Position numbers and translations under genes: made by a program
Assembly: GCA_007026445.1 (NCBI GenBank)
Contig: VDMD01000005.1
Span: 620,001 to 684,000, forward strand
DNA from: Schizophyllum amplum
Taxonomy: Eukaryota; Basidiomycota; Agaricomycetes; Agaricales; Schizophyllaceae
Length of the DNA: 64,000 nucleotides
Direction: 5' to 3'
Part shown: positions 34,805 to 45,959 of the stretch, piece after piece
How the letters are laid out: each line of letters begins with the position of its first letter
How positions within the stretch are numbered: position 1 is the first letter of the stretch
The notes under the pieces: model-generated
What the model was told of the DNA's origin: nothing
The model's database searches: none
Seen by the model: the letters and a program-made list of their open reading frames with translations, nothing else

Positions 34805-35775
34805 TCACGGCTGCGGTCTTCCTTGCACAGTCTCGTGCACTGTTACAGCCCACGAATCCAGCGGCTCAACCGGGAGCTTCTCGAATTCTTGTATGACCTG
34901 TTCACCGCGCATTAACTCAACATGTCAATAAAATTTTCAAAGGGTGTACACACCCCCTCTATGGCGTTCATCCGATCGTGGGCTTCACGATTTGCGGCCT
35001 CCGCCGCCGCGCGATCCTCTTCGACAACTTGTAGCATCTCGACGTTCTTTGCTTTCCTCTGAGGAGTTGGCTGAGTAAGAGGGGGGCCGATAAACGAAGG
35101 GAGATTAGTCAATAATGTCAGCGAAGCGTACCTCAGCAATCATTGCCTTCAGTGCGTCCCGGCTCTTCTGCAGCTGCGGTACCGTCCGCGCAGCAATGGC
35201 GTTACGCGGCGTGGTAGACGATGACCAAGCGTCTGGTGGTGCAGGTCGTCCTATACAGAGAGCATAGTCCTAAGCACTTCAGCCATATGAGTACATGCGA
35301 TAACCTACCTGATGCAGCGAGAGTCTGATCGAGCTCTTTGGCCTCCGCTACAATGCTGGAAATTGATATTCATCAGCGACGGCTAGACGTATTGGCCTTC
35401 TACTTGCTGATGTAGTGTGTCGATACTAGTCTGCATTTTGTGTTCATCACATATTTCCTGCACCATTCTCTGTTTGACGGTGAGCGAGCGGCCACCACAC
35501 GCAAGATATTTTGCTTACAGAAATTTGACTCTCTATATAATCGGACGTCCGGTTGAACAGCTGGGTCGCCGTATCTCTGTCCCGCTCTACAAAATCCGGA
35601 AAGCACAGGGCGAAATCTTCGAAGCTGCACGGCAGGAATCATGGTTGAGCGAGCGAAGTTCCAACACCAATGAACTAAGCACTGACGTCCATTTATGAGA
35701 AGCGCGAGATACTGCGAGTTGCAGCGCTGAGTGAAAATGGACCCAGCGGCGGCTAGCTGTCGCGTTTCTGTCCAT
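34805..35775 (-). CDS. NNF1: Nnf1-like kinetochore protein (MIND/Mis12 complex)
   Basis: Nnf1 is a subunit of the MIND complex linking centromeric chromatin to Ndc80. Splicing gives RRWVHFHSALQLAVSRASHK joined across an intron to WTFEDFALCFPDFVERDRD, the typical Nnf1 opening, then LFNRTSDYIESQIS, RMVQEICDEHKMQTSIDTLH and VAEAKELDQTLAAS. Next come DAWSSSTTPRNAIAARTVPQ and a coiled coil (VEMLQVVEEDRAAAEAANRE, HDRMNAIEG). A last exon, VIQEFEKLPVEPLDSWAV, ends at 34805; without that final splice a stop appears at 34912. The third junction (near 35.37 kb) could not be resolved exactly. The assignment comes from layout and local patterns. It diverges from the methyltransferase gene by 159 bases. 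Confidence 0.72.
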
Positions 35776-35934
35776 GGTTGTGGCTGGGGGTTAAGAATCA
35801 GATGAAGTTGAGGTTGACGCGTGCTGTCACAATCATGTGCTTGATCACGTTAATTGACGTGACACGATCATGTCGCTCGTCATTCGTTGAATCGTTCCTT
35901 CCACTTCTCTCCGTGCTCTCACCCTCAAGGCCTC

Positions 35935-37132
35935 ATGATTGGAATCGGTCCTATCCGGCTGACAGACGACTCGGAGAGGGTCTTTGACGCCGATGAAGAG
36001 GTACTCGGCGTCCTCTTATCGCAAGTGCATCTTTCGCAAACACGGGCACCAGATCTTCCTTCTGTACGCTGCGCTGCAAGCCCATCCTCTGCCTTCGAAC
36101 ATCCATCGCGGCTTGGGATTCCTCGACTCTCAACATGATAAACTCTCCGTGACGATTGAGCTCAAGGACCCGTCTCTTCGACCTGCTCCGACGAGTACTT
36201 CCTACGGCGGGAAGAGATCGTCTAGGAACTCTCGCAAAATCCATCTCAAGCGCGAGTCGGAGCCCGATGCAGTGCAGGTCGAGCTGCATCAGGACAAGAC
36301 AAGGCTGCATACGGCGAAGGGGGACACGGGCAGCGTCCTATGGCGAGCAAGGTGAGTCGGACGGCATCGCAGCCGTCGGCGGCTGACGAACCGGACCAGT
36401 ATAGACTTTGCTACATTGGTGCTACAGCAGCATCATGCGCATAATCCCGCCTCCTTGTTTGAGTGTGAGTTGTTGCCCAGTTTGACTGTCCTTGAGCTGG
36501 GGTGAGCAACGATTTCCTGGTTTTATGAGCTAAGGTCCGATGACGCCAGTGCAGGGACTGGCCTCTTGCCCCTTCTTCTAGCACCCCTGGTCGACCATTA
36601 TACCGCGACTGACATTCCGGCTCTTACACCTCTTATCTCGAAGAATGTCCAGCTCAACTCGCCCAACCGCAAGCTATGCAACGTGACCGTCGAAGCGCTG
36701 GACTGGGAAGAACTGCACCGCACCTCCGCATCTCGTCGGCAGCTCTTCACTTACAACGACGGCCGAATCGCAACCGAAGATAGTGCTGTACCAGACGTCA
36801 TCCTCGCTGTGGACTGCATATACAACCCCTCCCTGGTCGGCCCGTTGGTGTCTACAATCAACCACTTCGCGGCGCCAGACAAAACCGTGGTCGTAGTGGT
36901 CTCTGAACTGCGGTCTGAGGAGGTCATGCGCGACTTCCTCGAGGCTTGGCTGCGCGCTAATACAGTGCCCTCGAGCGATCAAGATCCTCAAGAGCAGACA
37001 AATGCGATATCGACCCGCTGGGAGATATGGCGCGCTGGCGATGGGGCAGATGGGTCAGGATTGCTAGGTGTGCCGTACGTGACGTGGATAGGTAGGCGAG
37101 TCCTCACCTCGTCTTCCTCCTCGGAATCGTAG
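35935..37132 (+). CDS. METTL21/Efm6-type protein-lysine methyltransferase
   Basis: A seven-beta-strand SAM-dependent methyltransferase of family 16, whose fungal members methylate lysines of elongation factors and similar proteins. MIGIGPIRLTDDSERVFDAD is joined by an intron to IFLLYAALQAHPLPSNIHRG. Then come ELKDPSLRPAPTSTSYGGKR, a region ending GDTGSVLWRA, and LVLQQHHAHNPASLFE. Motif I is split by an intron: LLPSLTVLELG / AGTGLLPLLLAP. Post-I is HYTATDIPALTPLISKNVQL, and motif IV is PDVILAVDCIYNPSLVGPLV, with Asp-Cys-Ile-Tyr-Asn as in Efm6-like enzymes. It ends in a Ser-rich tail at 37132. The substrate is not readable; Efm6 (eEF1A) is the closest guess. Confidence 0.8.
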
Positions 37133-37832
37133 AGGCGGGAGAAGCCCGAGGACGTAGATTTACGGGATTTTTTTTTTGGTTCAGGTATGGTGATGAATGT
37201 GAAGGTGTTCAGCAGCGCGCTCACGCAATCCATCCAGGTTGGTAATCAGCTTTCCCTCTCTAGGTAGTGTTATAGGTACAGCCAGGAAGCAGTACAAACA
37301 CGGTTGAGTACTTGAGTACGTGAGGGCTGTACGTGAGAAGCTAGGCAGGTGAGGACTGTAGGCGATGCGCGCCGGCGCTTTGCAGGCACCGCAGCCACTG
37401 CGGGTACGGCTGCGCGAGACATCCGTGCGATGCGTCGGCCTTTCTGCCTGATGTTGAACTTGAGGAGTCTTGGCAAGTGTCGCTCTGAGCGTCCTGGGTA
37501 TCACCTTGAGACTGGCTTGGAAGTTGGTGTGCACCGGTTTACATAGGAGGCAGCAGCGTTCCTGCGTCGGGGCGGCGCTGATGCGGCTGAAGCGCTGACG
37601 GAAGAAGGCGCGTCATGTCGGTGAGAATTGCCATTGATCCGCCTTGGCTTGGCCACGTGACATCCCGCGGTGGTCGACCTCCCGGGCGAACCTGGGAGCG
37701 CTCCTTGTCCGCAGCCACATCATTACACATCTCGTTCGCATCGCTGGGCGAGGCTATAAAGGTCTATCATCGCACTCTACACCGTCTTTCCTTTCCACAC
37801 CTTACTCTACACTCTATTACTCGCTCTGCGCC
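37133..37832. other. Upstream region of the aspartic protease gene
   Basis: About 700 bases with a run of nine or so T residues near 37.17 kb and a TATA-like ctataaag at 37754-37761. Overlapping frames on both strands carry no motifs. Confidence 0.5.
37754..37761 (+). promoter_or_regulatory. TATA box of the aspartic protease gene
   Basis: The sequence ctataaag lies about 75 bases before the ATG at 37833, and is followed by a pyrimidine-rich leader (cttacctctacactc-like), as in strongly transcribed fungal genes. Confidence 0.55.
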
Positions 37833-39457
37833 ATGCTGTCCCCGCTGCCCCTCTCGCTATTGTTCGCGCTATCCACCAGTGCTTTCGTCATTCCCAAGCC
37901 AGACGCGCAGGCGAATGGCGCACATCTGCCGCTCAAGCGGCGGTCCCCGAAGGCCAGGTCCTTCGAGGAGATGGGCTCCTGGGCACGCGCACAACGAGAA
38001 CACCTGTCGATGAAGTACGGTGGCAAGTCGAGGAAGCGGAGTACTGGGACGAATTTGTGCGTGCTGGTCTTGAGCGCCCCTTCATTCAGCTGACGATCCT
38101 CTGCAGGATGGTAAATCAGAACGCGGACTCAAGCTACTACGGCTCCATCGCCATTGGCACGCCTCCCGTCTCGTTTGATGTCATCCTCGATACCGGCTCT
38201 GCGTACGTCGTCAATCAATGCATTGCGTAGTCGCCCGCTAACAATAGCTGTAGAGACCTATGGGTTGCGGACTCTAATTGTCGCACGGGATGTGACAACG
38301 TCGCGACGTTCGATACGTCCTCGTCGTCCTCCTTCGACAACAAGTCAACCTCCTTCGACATCACCTACGGTAGTGGCCAAGCGAGCGGAGGCCTTGGCTC
38401 AGATGTCGTGCAAATGGCCGGCTTCTCGGTCTCGGACCAAGTCTTCGCAGTCTGCGATCAAGTGTCTGACGGGCTCCTCACTTCACCCGTCTCCGGCCTT
38501 CTCGGTCTTGCGTTCCAGTCCATCGCATCATCGAAGGCAACACCGTTCTGGGAGGCGCTTGCGTCCGGCGGCGCATGGGACGAGTCCGTCATGGCGTTCC
38601 AGCTCACGCGCTTCTCCAACGACTCGCAAGTGCAGTCGCTCGAGTACGGTGGCTCGGTTTCGATGGGCTTCACCAACGACACCCTTTACACGGGCGACAT
38701 CGAGTATACGGATGTCGTCGGCAGCCAGTCGTACTGGCTTGTGGAGATGACGGGGTTGACTGCTCAGGGGAACAGCGTGTCGCTGCCCTCGGGCTCGGAC
38801 TCGTATGCTGCCATCGACACGGGCACAACGCTCATCGGTGGTCCGTCCGAGTATGTTGCGAAAATATACGAGAACATCGACGGCGCCAGCGCTGGCTCGG
38901 GTGACTATGAAGGCTACTACATCTTCCGTGAGCAGTATCCCGCCGCACACATATGTTCGCGTTCTAATCTTTTGCCTTCCTTTGCAGCCTGTAACACTGA
39001 TGTTACCAGCTCGCTAGCGTTTGGTGGTAAGGACTGGTCAATCAGCTCTGCCGACTTCATCGCTGGCCAAATCTCCCGCTCGGAGTGTCTCGGTGCATTC
39101 TTCGATCTGGACACTGGTGGTTCTGCGCCCGCGTGGATTGTTGGCGACAGCTTCCTGGTACGTTCGATCTGCACGCAAGTAACATACTACTGATCCATGT
39201 CGCAGAAAAACGTCTACTCCGTCTTCCGCTACGACCCCGCCTCGGTCGGGTTCGCACAGCTGTCGGATACTGCTCTTGGATACAACGGCGACGACGATAC
39301 CCCCGTGCCAAGTGCCACCATTGGCTCAGTCGCTGCGCAGGTGTCGGCAACGTCACTAGGTGGACAGTCGGACACTAACGGCGCGTCGGTATCGAGCCCG
39401 GCTGGCTTGCTGGCTGCGCTCGCCGTCGGTGTCGCCGCGCTCCTTGGCAGCTGCTAA
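37833..39457 (+). CDS. Pepsin-type aspartic protease, probably GPI-anchored
   Basis: A secreted A1-family protease. Signal peptide MLSPLPLSLLFALSTSAFVI, a propeptide with basic stretches (LKRRSPKARS, GKSRKRS), then the mature start (YYGSIAIGTPPVSFDVIL). The first catalytic Asp is in DTGSA joined over an intron to DLWVADSNC. The second is in SYAAIDTGTTLIGGPSEYVA. The flap region is SFDITYGSGQASGGLGSD, and PAWIVGDSFL with KNVYSVFRYDPASVGFAQL closes the fold. The tail is Ser/Ala-rich with a terminal hydrophobic segment (AGLLAALAVGVAALLGSC), as for GPI attachment to membrane or wall. Five or so introns, no frame breaks. Likely nutritional or wall-remodelling; yapsin-like basic specificity is not evident. 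Confidence 0.92.
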
Positions 39458-40283
39458 AGACCACCTTCGCCAGGGGCAGCTTGATGCCAAGTACGGCACA
39501 GCGCTTTTCATCGTCAAGCCGCCGCCTTGGTCTACCCAGAACATCGGTTACGATCGTTATATTTGCCAGTCTGGAGAAGAGTCTGTATATCCACCCCCTA
39601 TGCCACCTATCGTCGCTGTACCTTTTGCATCGCACGGATATCTACATCGTAATGAGCAGTGGCTGCGGACCTTTGTTTTGGACGAACGCTGCGGACGTCT
39701 TTAATATTGTATCTATAGTTATCAGGACTTCGACATCGTACACTACTAGTTTAGCTACTGCACCCGAGGCATGGTAGATACGTTATTTATGCGTGTCATT
39801 TTGGTCCTTGGAATTTGGTGACTGACATTGGGCGATCAGCTGAAGATCTATGTACTTAAAGGAAGCCTTGCCGCTGTCCTGGATGCCAAGCAACGCACAT
39901 CCAGGAGGCCGCGCGGCACTTCAATATCTTGCTTGTTGGGCGAACTTCACCCGCCTCATCATATAAGGCGCCAGACTGGTTCAGTACTTAAGCAAGGTCG
40001 TCCCACAAAAGTTGCCACAAAGTATCCAACAGCCAATTGTTTGGCAATATTTTGTATTGTGTGCTTCGATCGACATCGATGTGTCACGCCGACAGTGTTG
40101 AACTTCGTTCTGAAGTTCGACCTACTGCGACTGTGGTCTGGACCGTCCTCGGCTCTACACACTACTTGCTCACGGACACGGCTTACAAGGCATCTGCTTG
40201 ATATCAACCTCGCTGTTTCTGTCCATGCAAGCCGAGTCCGCCTACAAGCTTACCCACATTGCAACTCCGCTATAGACACAGCA
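39458..40283. other. Intergenic region, no gene seen
   Basis: About 825 bases. The plus frame of the downstream methyltransferase is open through much of it (from 39828), but that part is Cys/His/Thr-rich without motifs and is best read as chance. It holds the protease 3' flank. Confidence 0.45.
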
Positions 40284-42097
40284 ATGTTCTACTATCTGTC
40301 CTTCCTCAGGCCTCCGCCAACCTTCTGCTCACCTTCGTCCACGTCTACTAATGCACCAAAAGGACAGAAAGCGAAGCCCAAGGGAGCCGCCGGCCCTTCG
40401 TCTAGCCTGTTGTCAATCACCGTGCAGATAGGCAACGATTTGCGCACGGAGGCCCTCGTTGACCCCGCGGGCCGCGATATATTCTACTCGTGGATCAAGG
40501 ACACCAGCAATGTCTCCGGCGGCGCGAGCTCTACCGCGCCGCAAACGACCACCCCACCAGCAAAGATAACCACTTACCGCACGGACTCTGCCTACAAAGA
40601 GGTTCCCGTACCCATTCCGCGTCTGGCGAAACAGGGGGAGATGTGGCGCCTTGCACTGTGGTGTGATCCACCGAAGCGGTCGAATGCACGGCCACGGCTT
40701 GCGCCTCGAATTGCAATCGACCTGTGGGACGCCGCGCTGGGTAGCGGCCCCCTGCCGGTGCTCAGCCAACCGATTACTTTCGACGCGCGTGTACATGCAC
40801 CGGAGAAGCAAGTGCGCATCGATCGCGTATATAGGCTGGGGCCCTTTGCGAGTGCGAGTGACGCAGCGGCGGATGAGCTGCTGCTAACGATTACTGAGCA
40901 TACTGGGTACGACTTGGATAAGGTGCGCAAACGGTGGTATCTGCGGGTGCTCTGACTGACGACACGCGTATGAAGTAGAAAATCTGGGACAGCGGCATCG
41001 GTCTAAGTTCGTGGATCTGCGGGCTGGCGCATGCGACCAGTGAAGCAGAGTGCAACGACCTGGTGCAAAAGATGAGGCGTGCTCTGTTTGGTCTAGGGGG
41101 GAGGCGCATTATTGAGCTTGGTGGGTTTAACGTCTTTGCATATACCATATAACTCATCCGAATTTTGTGGCAGGCGCCGGTACAGGAATTATGTCTTTGG
41201 CCCTGGCAGCGCTTCGGTATTTGCTCCGGTCACAATCAACGAGTACAAGAAGCGAAGCGCGGCCAGATGACGTCGACGACGTCCCGATCTTGAATCAAAA
41301 TGAAAAGGACGACCAAAACGGAGGCTATAATCAGCCTGAAGACGAGATCTTCATCACCGACCTCTGTAAGTTTATCTCGCCCTTGAATCACCAATGTCAT
41401 CCGCTGAAGTGATGAAGCTTCCGCACTTCCCTTGCTGGAGCATAATATACAGCAAAACAAACATTTACTCGGGAGGCCTGTTCATAAGACTTCAGCAACA
41501 GACACTGCCCGTTCAGACGCCAGAGCTGGGGAAGCGGCTGAGAGCTTGCAGGCGCTAGAGCTTGACTGGGATGCACCCACTATACCGGACGCAATAGCGC
41601 GAGGCGGGGCGCTGGATCTCATCATGTGCGCTGCCCAGTCCCTCCTTCCCTGTACGCGCCTTATTCACATCTGATACCTAGCATGGCCGACGTGACCTAC
41701 AACACCGACTCTTTCCCGGCGCTCATCAGCACGGTCCGACGATTGATAGATCTAAACGTGCCACCTAAGCCACCACCAATGATCCTACTGGGTTACAAGC
41801 AGCGGCACCCTGACGAACGTGCACTGTGGGACATGGCACAACAAGAGGCGGGCGTGAAATTTGTGAGGGTATGTATGCGCTCTTTGGGACTTCTACTCAG
41901 AAGCGGAGGCGATTCTCTTCAGATCTACGCCTTCTGCGACCGCTTCATCTCTGCCTGAGCATGCCTAAATGGTGTCGTACATTGCTGATACCCATACGCA
42001 GGTCGGCGAACGCCGCGGTTTTCCAAGATCACCAGAAGAGGTCACTGGACACGGAGAGGGAGAGGTGGAAGTGTGGATCGGGACCGTGCAGAAGTGA
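40284..42097 (+). CDS. METTL21-family protein methyltransferase (second, unrelated copy)
   Basis: Another family-16 SAM methyltransferase. The N-terminal 220 residues (LSITVQIGNDLRTEALVDPA, IAIDLWDAALGSGPLPVLSQ, DELLLTITEHTGYDLDK) form a beta-rich domain before the catalytic part. After an intron come KIWDSGIGLSSWICGLAHAT, motif I (RIIELGAGTGIMSLALAAL), EDEIFITDL, LQALELDWD and motif IV (LIMMADVTYNTDSFPALIST), then LIDLNVPPKPPPMILLGYKQ and a final exon, VGERRGFPRSPEEVTGHGEG. The start at 40284 is the ATG nearest the conserved part; the frame is open further upstream. The target is unknown. Its N-terminal extension makes it different from the 35.9 kb gene, so the two are not a recent tandem duplication. 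Confidence 0.78.
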
Positions 42098-42241
42098 CAC
42101 TTGCTCTCGGACAAACTTCATTAGCAGTATTTGCTCTCTCGAAATACATCAATTTGGATAGTAGGGAGGCGAGTAGTCGCCTTCCAGATCACTTCCAGAT
42201 CCCGTACAACATCACCGAGTTCTGAAAGACGTTATGGCTAA

Positions 42242-43555
42242 TTAAGCAGCAGGCGCCTGCAGCCTCTGCTTCTTGCGTTTTTTCTTTCGTTTCTCGTCAA
42301 CAGAGCTCGTCTGGATTGCCGTCCCGTCCTCGACATCCTCACGAGGGCGCTTTCCCCGAGCGACTGACGCTTCTGGCGCGGATGCCGCAGTCGACACGTC
42401 GTTTTGTGGCGTGGATAGGTCCTGTGCTATGGTTGACAATGATTGTGCCGGTAGCGACGGTAGTGACGCTGCGCCTGGTATGACGACCTTCGGCTCGGAG
42501 AGCACGGCGCGGTATGTTTTACGGGTTTCTGTGAAGATGATGAGCGCTTGAAAGTGAAGGGGACTTCAGAGAAAACTTACGTGCGCGTATAAGCAGGGAT
42601 TTGGGTACCACAGTGGAGGTGTCGTGTGCAAGATTTTGGGGAAGGCCGACAATGCTGATCCTGGTGGGACAGGCGTGAGTAAACGAGGAGGATAGACAAT
42701 ATTCACACCCCCAGCCTTCATACTCACAGATTGCTCACATCCCGTGGTGCACGAATATCTGCATCGCTACAAGCGCCGCTCGAAACCAGAATTCCCTTCC
42801 CTTTCGTCACACGTGCAAGCTCGCGCGCTGCAGCCCACCAGTTCTTCTTCGCGCTGGTACCGTCTTCCGCCGCACCTGCGTCCACTAGAACTTCGTCATT
42901 CCGGCCGCCCAAGGCACCGACATAGGTCAACTCGAACACGGCGCCGTTTTTGAGCGCCGTGCGCACGGGCGTGTGCTTCATGTAAAACGGCACGCGTGGG
43001 AGGGTAACGGGTACAGTGATGATGTGAGCCGTGAGAGGAGACGGCTGGCTGTGCGTGAGGCATGCGAGATTGAAGGTGGTGAGGCTGGTGGGGACAAGGC
43101 CGAGGATGTCGTAGGAATTGAGGAATGATTGATTATTGCTTGTCTGTCGATTGATGAGCGCATGTACCTCAATGTACCAGGATGTCAGACGTACCAAACC
43201 AAATCCCTTTTCGCTGTCCGAATCGAGAATGACGTTGAGCCGTTTGAGAAAGAGAACGCCGGGCCGCGAGCGCAGTTGCGGAATGAGGACGTCGAGGATG
43301 TTCGCGTTGACTTTAGGGTCGATCTTCTTGTGTAGCGTCTGTGTAAACGCAAGAACAGTGTATCCTACTTGCTCTGAGAGTCAACGTGAGTATGCGGGAA
43401 AGCGGACAGGTCCTACAGTGCACGAGTAGCTCGATGCGCGCCTCGATCGCGTTGATTTCCGCGGCGCTGAAGGTGATGGGGCCCTGTTTCGCCTTTCCCT
43501 TCTTCGAGCTAGATGATGAAGGGCACTGTATAGGGACATTCAGGTCAAAGTACAT
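42242..43555 (-). CDS. RPP1: RNase P / RNase MRP subunit p30 (Rpp1)
   Basis: Rpp1 is a TIM-barrel-like protein of nuclear RNase P and MRP, which mature tRNA 5' ends and process rRNA. The start at 43555 gives MYFDLNVPIQCP, the usual opening. Exons then give NAIEARIELLVHLGYTVLAF, TQTLHKKIDPKVNANILDVL, SFLNSYDILGLVPTSLTTFN, HIITVPVTLPRVPFYMKHTP, VRTALKNGAVFELTYVGALG, NWWAAARELARVTKGKGILV, SSGACSDADIRAPRDVSNL, SIVGLPQNLAHDTSTVVPKS and KTYRAVLSEPKVVIPG. The C-terminus is low-complexity with a basic tail (DEKRKKKRKKQRLQAP), a likely nuclear or nucleolar signal. Five or so introns. It diverges from the F-box/LRR gene over 166 bases. Confidence 0.93.
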
Positions 43556-43721
43556 GGCGAGAACGAGTCTGCATTCGAGAGCTGGAGAACAATAGAAAGC
43601 ACTTGCCAAGTTAAGCGCCGGGTCACGGGTTGTTATCGAAGTCGTGGGAAAATAAACGGCCATGTCCGAGGTGCCCACGCTCCGGCAAGGCAGGCCGTCA
43701 TGTTGAACTCCACGATGTCCG

Positions 43722-45959
43722 ATGGCCATCGAAGCCTTCATCAACTGCTTCGATCTACTGCATCTTACTCTTTCTTACTTGGACAGAGATAAATGGTGTC
43801 TCGCTGAATGTGCACAGGTTAGCACCTCCTTCTTCCAAGCAGCATCGCGCTTGCTGTACGCCCGCGTGGTGTACGTGAAACCGGGCACCTCAGAATTCTG
43901 TGGAATAGAGGTATATACAAGATCTTCGATTTCGTCGACACGGGCTTTGCTATGCTAACTACCGTCGACAGCCGCCAGCGCAGATACTCAGCGCCGCGAC
44001 CCCAACATACGCCCCTTATGTGCAAGCACTTGTAGTGCAAGGTCAGCAAACCAGGATGTCCTACTTTATATATCACGACAGGCTAACTTATCTTAGGTGA
44101 CATCTTTGGTGCTGCCGTGCAGGGCACACTCAAGCACCTCAAAGACTGCCTTGGCACGTTTCTTCATCTACAGAGTCTTGCTCTGTTGGCGAGACTCTAT
44201 ACCCGAGACATTGCCGACATCGCATCAACAATCCACAATCTTCATAACTTAAAGGAACTGACAGTGGGGCTCGACTTCCTCCATATATTGACGGCAGCAA
44301 TACCTGCCATATCGGGGGGCAAAGAGCTACCTAAGCGACTATCGACGACTCTAGAAACGCTCGTGGAAGAAGCCGAAGAAGGGGAGGAGGAAGAGGAAGT
44401 GGTGGCAGAAGAGCAGACGGAGGGATCAGCTTCAACATGGGCTGTAGCGTCAAAAACCGACCTGCCACTCTATCGTCTTGAATCTCTCACAATCGCCAGT
44501 CCGTCTCGTGCGCTTCTCGACGGCTTTCCGGAATGGCTGTCGGAACTCGCTGCAACGTTGCGCGCTCTGCATTTTCAGGTATGTCGTCACGTCGACATGT
44601 CTCGCCGCTTTTTCTCGCTGTCTGCACACTCAACTCATCTGCCCAGGCCAACTGCGGTTCTATAACCCCCGGCGTTCTTACTGGCCTTGTATCTCATCTA
44701 TCGAACGTCACCACTTTTAGTCTTGGCCTCTCGTACTCGTTGACCGACGTAACGGTGTTCGGCGCCCTTTCCTCTCTCCCTGCTTTACGCGAGGTGGAGC
44801 TTGTATACTATCTAGTAAGTCTACGATCGTGTGGCACATGTCCCGATGAACTGAACAAATCTGCTCATCGATATGGCCAGCAACTCAACTCCCCCGCTCG
44901 CTTCCCCCCTCTGCGCAACCTTCGCAAGTTCACGGTGCGGCATCCGCGCGCATACAACAAAGGTTATGCGCTCCACTTCGCGACATGGGTGCGGAAGGCG
45001 GTGGCGCAAGGGAAGCTGGAGATGTTGCGCCTGGTATGCTTGGACGACAACGAAGAGAGCGAGCGCAGGGATGGGGATGATGTGCCGACGGTTTCGAACA
45101 GTGCGTGATGATACTGGATGACGCTGGCTTGCCGCTTCGTGGCGATGTCGCGAAGCAAGCTTCCTCACGCTAAACTTCGATTCAGATCACCTGTATCTTG
45201 TGGCGGAGAACCATTCGGTGGACGGGCAAGTGAATCTTTATGCACAAGACCTTCAAGCCTGGCTGATGCCACACTCGCTAGCCTCGTCTCACACCTCGTG
45301 GCTAAGCACGCTGATTCGCTGCGCATTCTGGACCTCGGCACGGCGACATATGTCAGCAAACGTTCGGTCAGTCAATTATGCAATGCGCTCTTGAAGTTGG
45401 AGAGGCTTTGCATATGCTTAGGAACTGGTGGTTTAGTGAGTAACTTTCGACGCTCGGATGGTCCATCTAAACCATGATTTTCGTGACATCTTACTATACA
45501 GCCTGATTGTTCTTTCGTCTCTGGCGTGTTTGTGACCGAGCTGACGAACTTTCACATATATAGCTCGCCTTTCGCGACCACGTTCCGCGCATGTCCAACC
45601 TACGCAGTGCCGCCCTTCTGATTAAGAACCTTCGAGCTCATTATCTTCTTGAGCCTCAAAGAGATCTCGCGCAAGAGCACCGCGCTGACTATCTGCTTGA
45701 GGGTTCAGTTCTTTACTCGAGGCATGGTGCAGATACAGAGTGCTTGCCGGTCGCCAGCGTGGCCCAGGACATACTGAAAGCAGGGCAGTATGGCCTCTTA
45801 CGCCAGCTCTCATTGAATCAGCTCCTGTGGGAGGTATGTGATCAGACTTCATACCTCTGAGCACTCCGATGATTACAGCTTTTCCAGGCTATGTATGTAT
45901 CAGGGCGCGAGGGCGATACGAAGTTGCATGTCGCGGAGCCGCGCTATCTGGGAGAGTAG
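43722..45959 (+). CDS. F-box / leucine-rich-repeat protein
   Basis: Agaricomycete F-box/LRR family, probably a substrate receptor for an SCF ubiquitin ligase. The N-terminus (FDLLHLTLSYLDRDKWCLAE, AQVSTSFFQAASRLLYARVV) is an F-box-like helix bundle. After introns, LRRs appear as regular Leu-rich units: LKHLKDCLGTFLHLQSLALL, STIHNLHNLKELTVGLDF, LYRLESLTIASPSRALLDGF, LSNVTTFSLGLSYSLTDVTV, LPALREVELVYYL, ADSLRILDLGTATYVSKRSV and ALLKLERLCICLGTGGL. An acidic run (about 44.35-44.41 kb) interrupts them. The last introns give MSNLRSAALLIKNLRAHYLL and, after LLWE, AMYVSGREGDTKLHVAEPRY to the stop at 45959. Seven or more introns; no frame break needed. Target unknown. Confidence 0.72.

Noticed and set aside
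39828..40283. N-terminal extension of the methyltransferase at 40.3 kb
   Set aside because: The open frame has no conserved content and looks like intergenic sequence; the ATG at 40284 is preferred.
40410..40520. Third tubby-like copy, suggested by LVDPAG near the start of the methyltransferase
   Set aside because: Only a short coincidental match; the rest of the tubby-like motifs is absent and the downstream domain is a methyltransferase.
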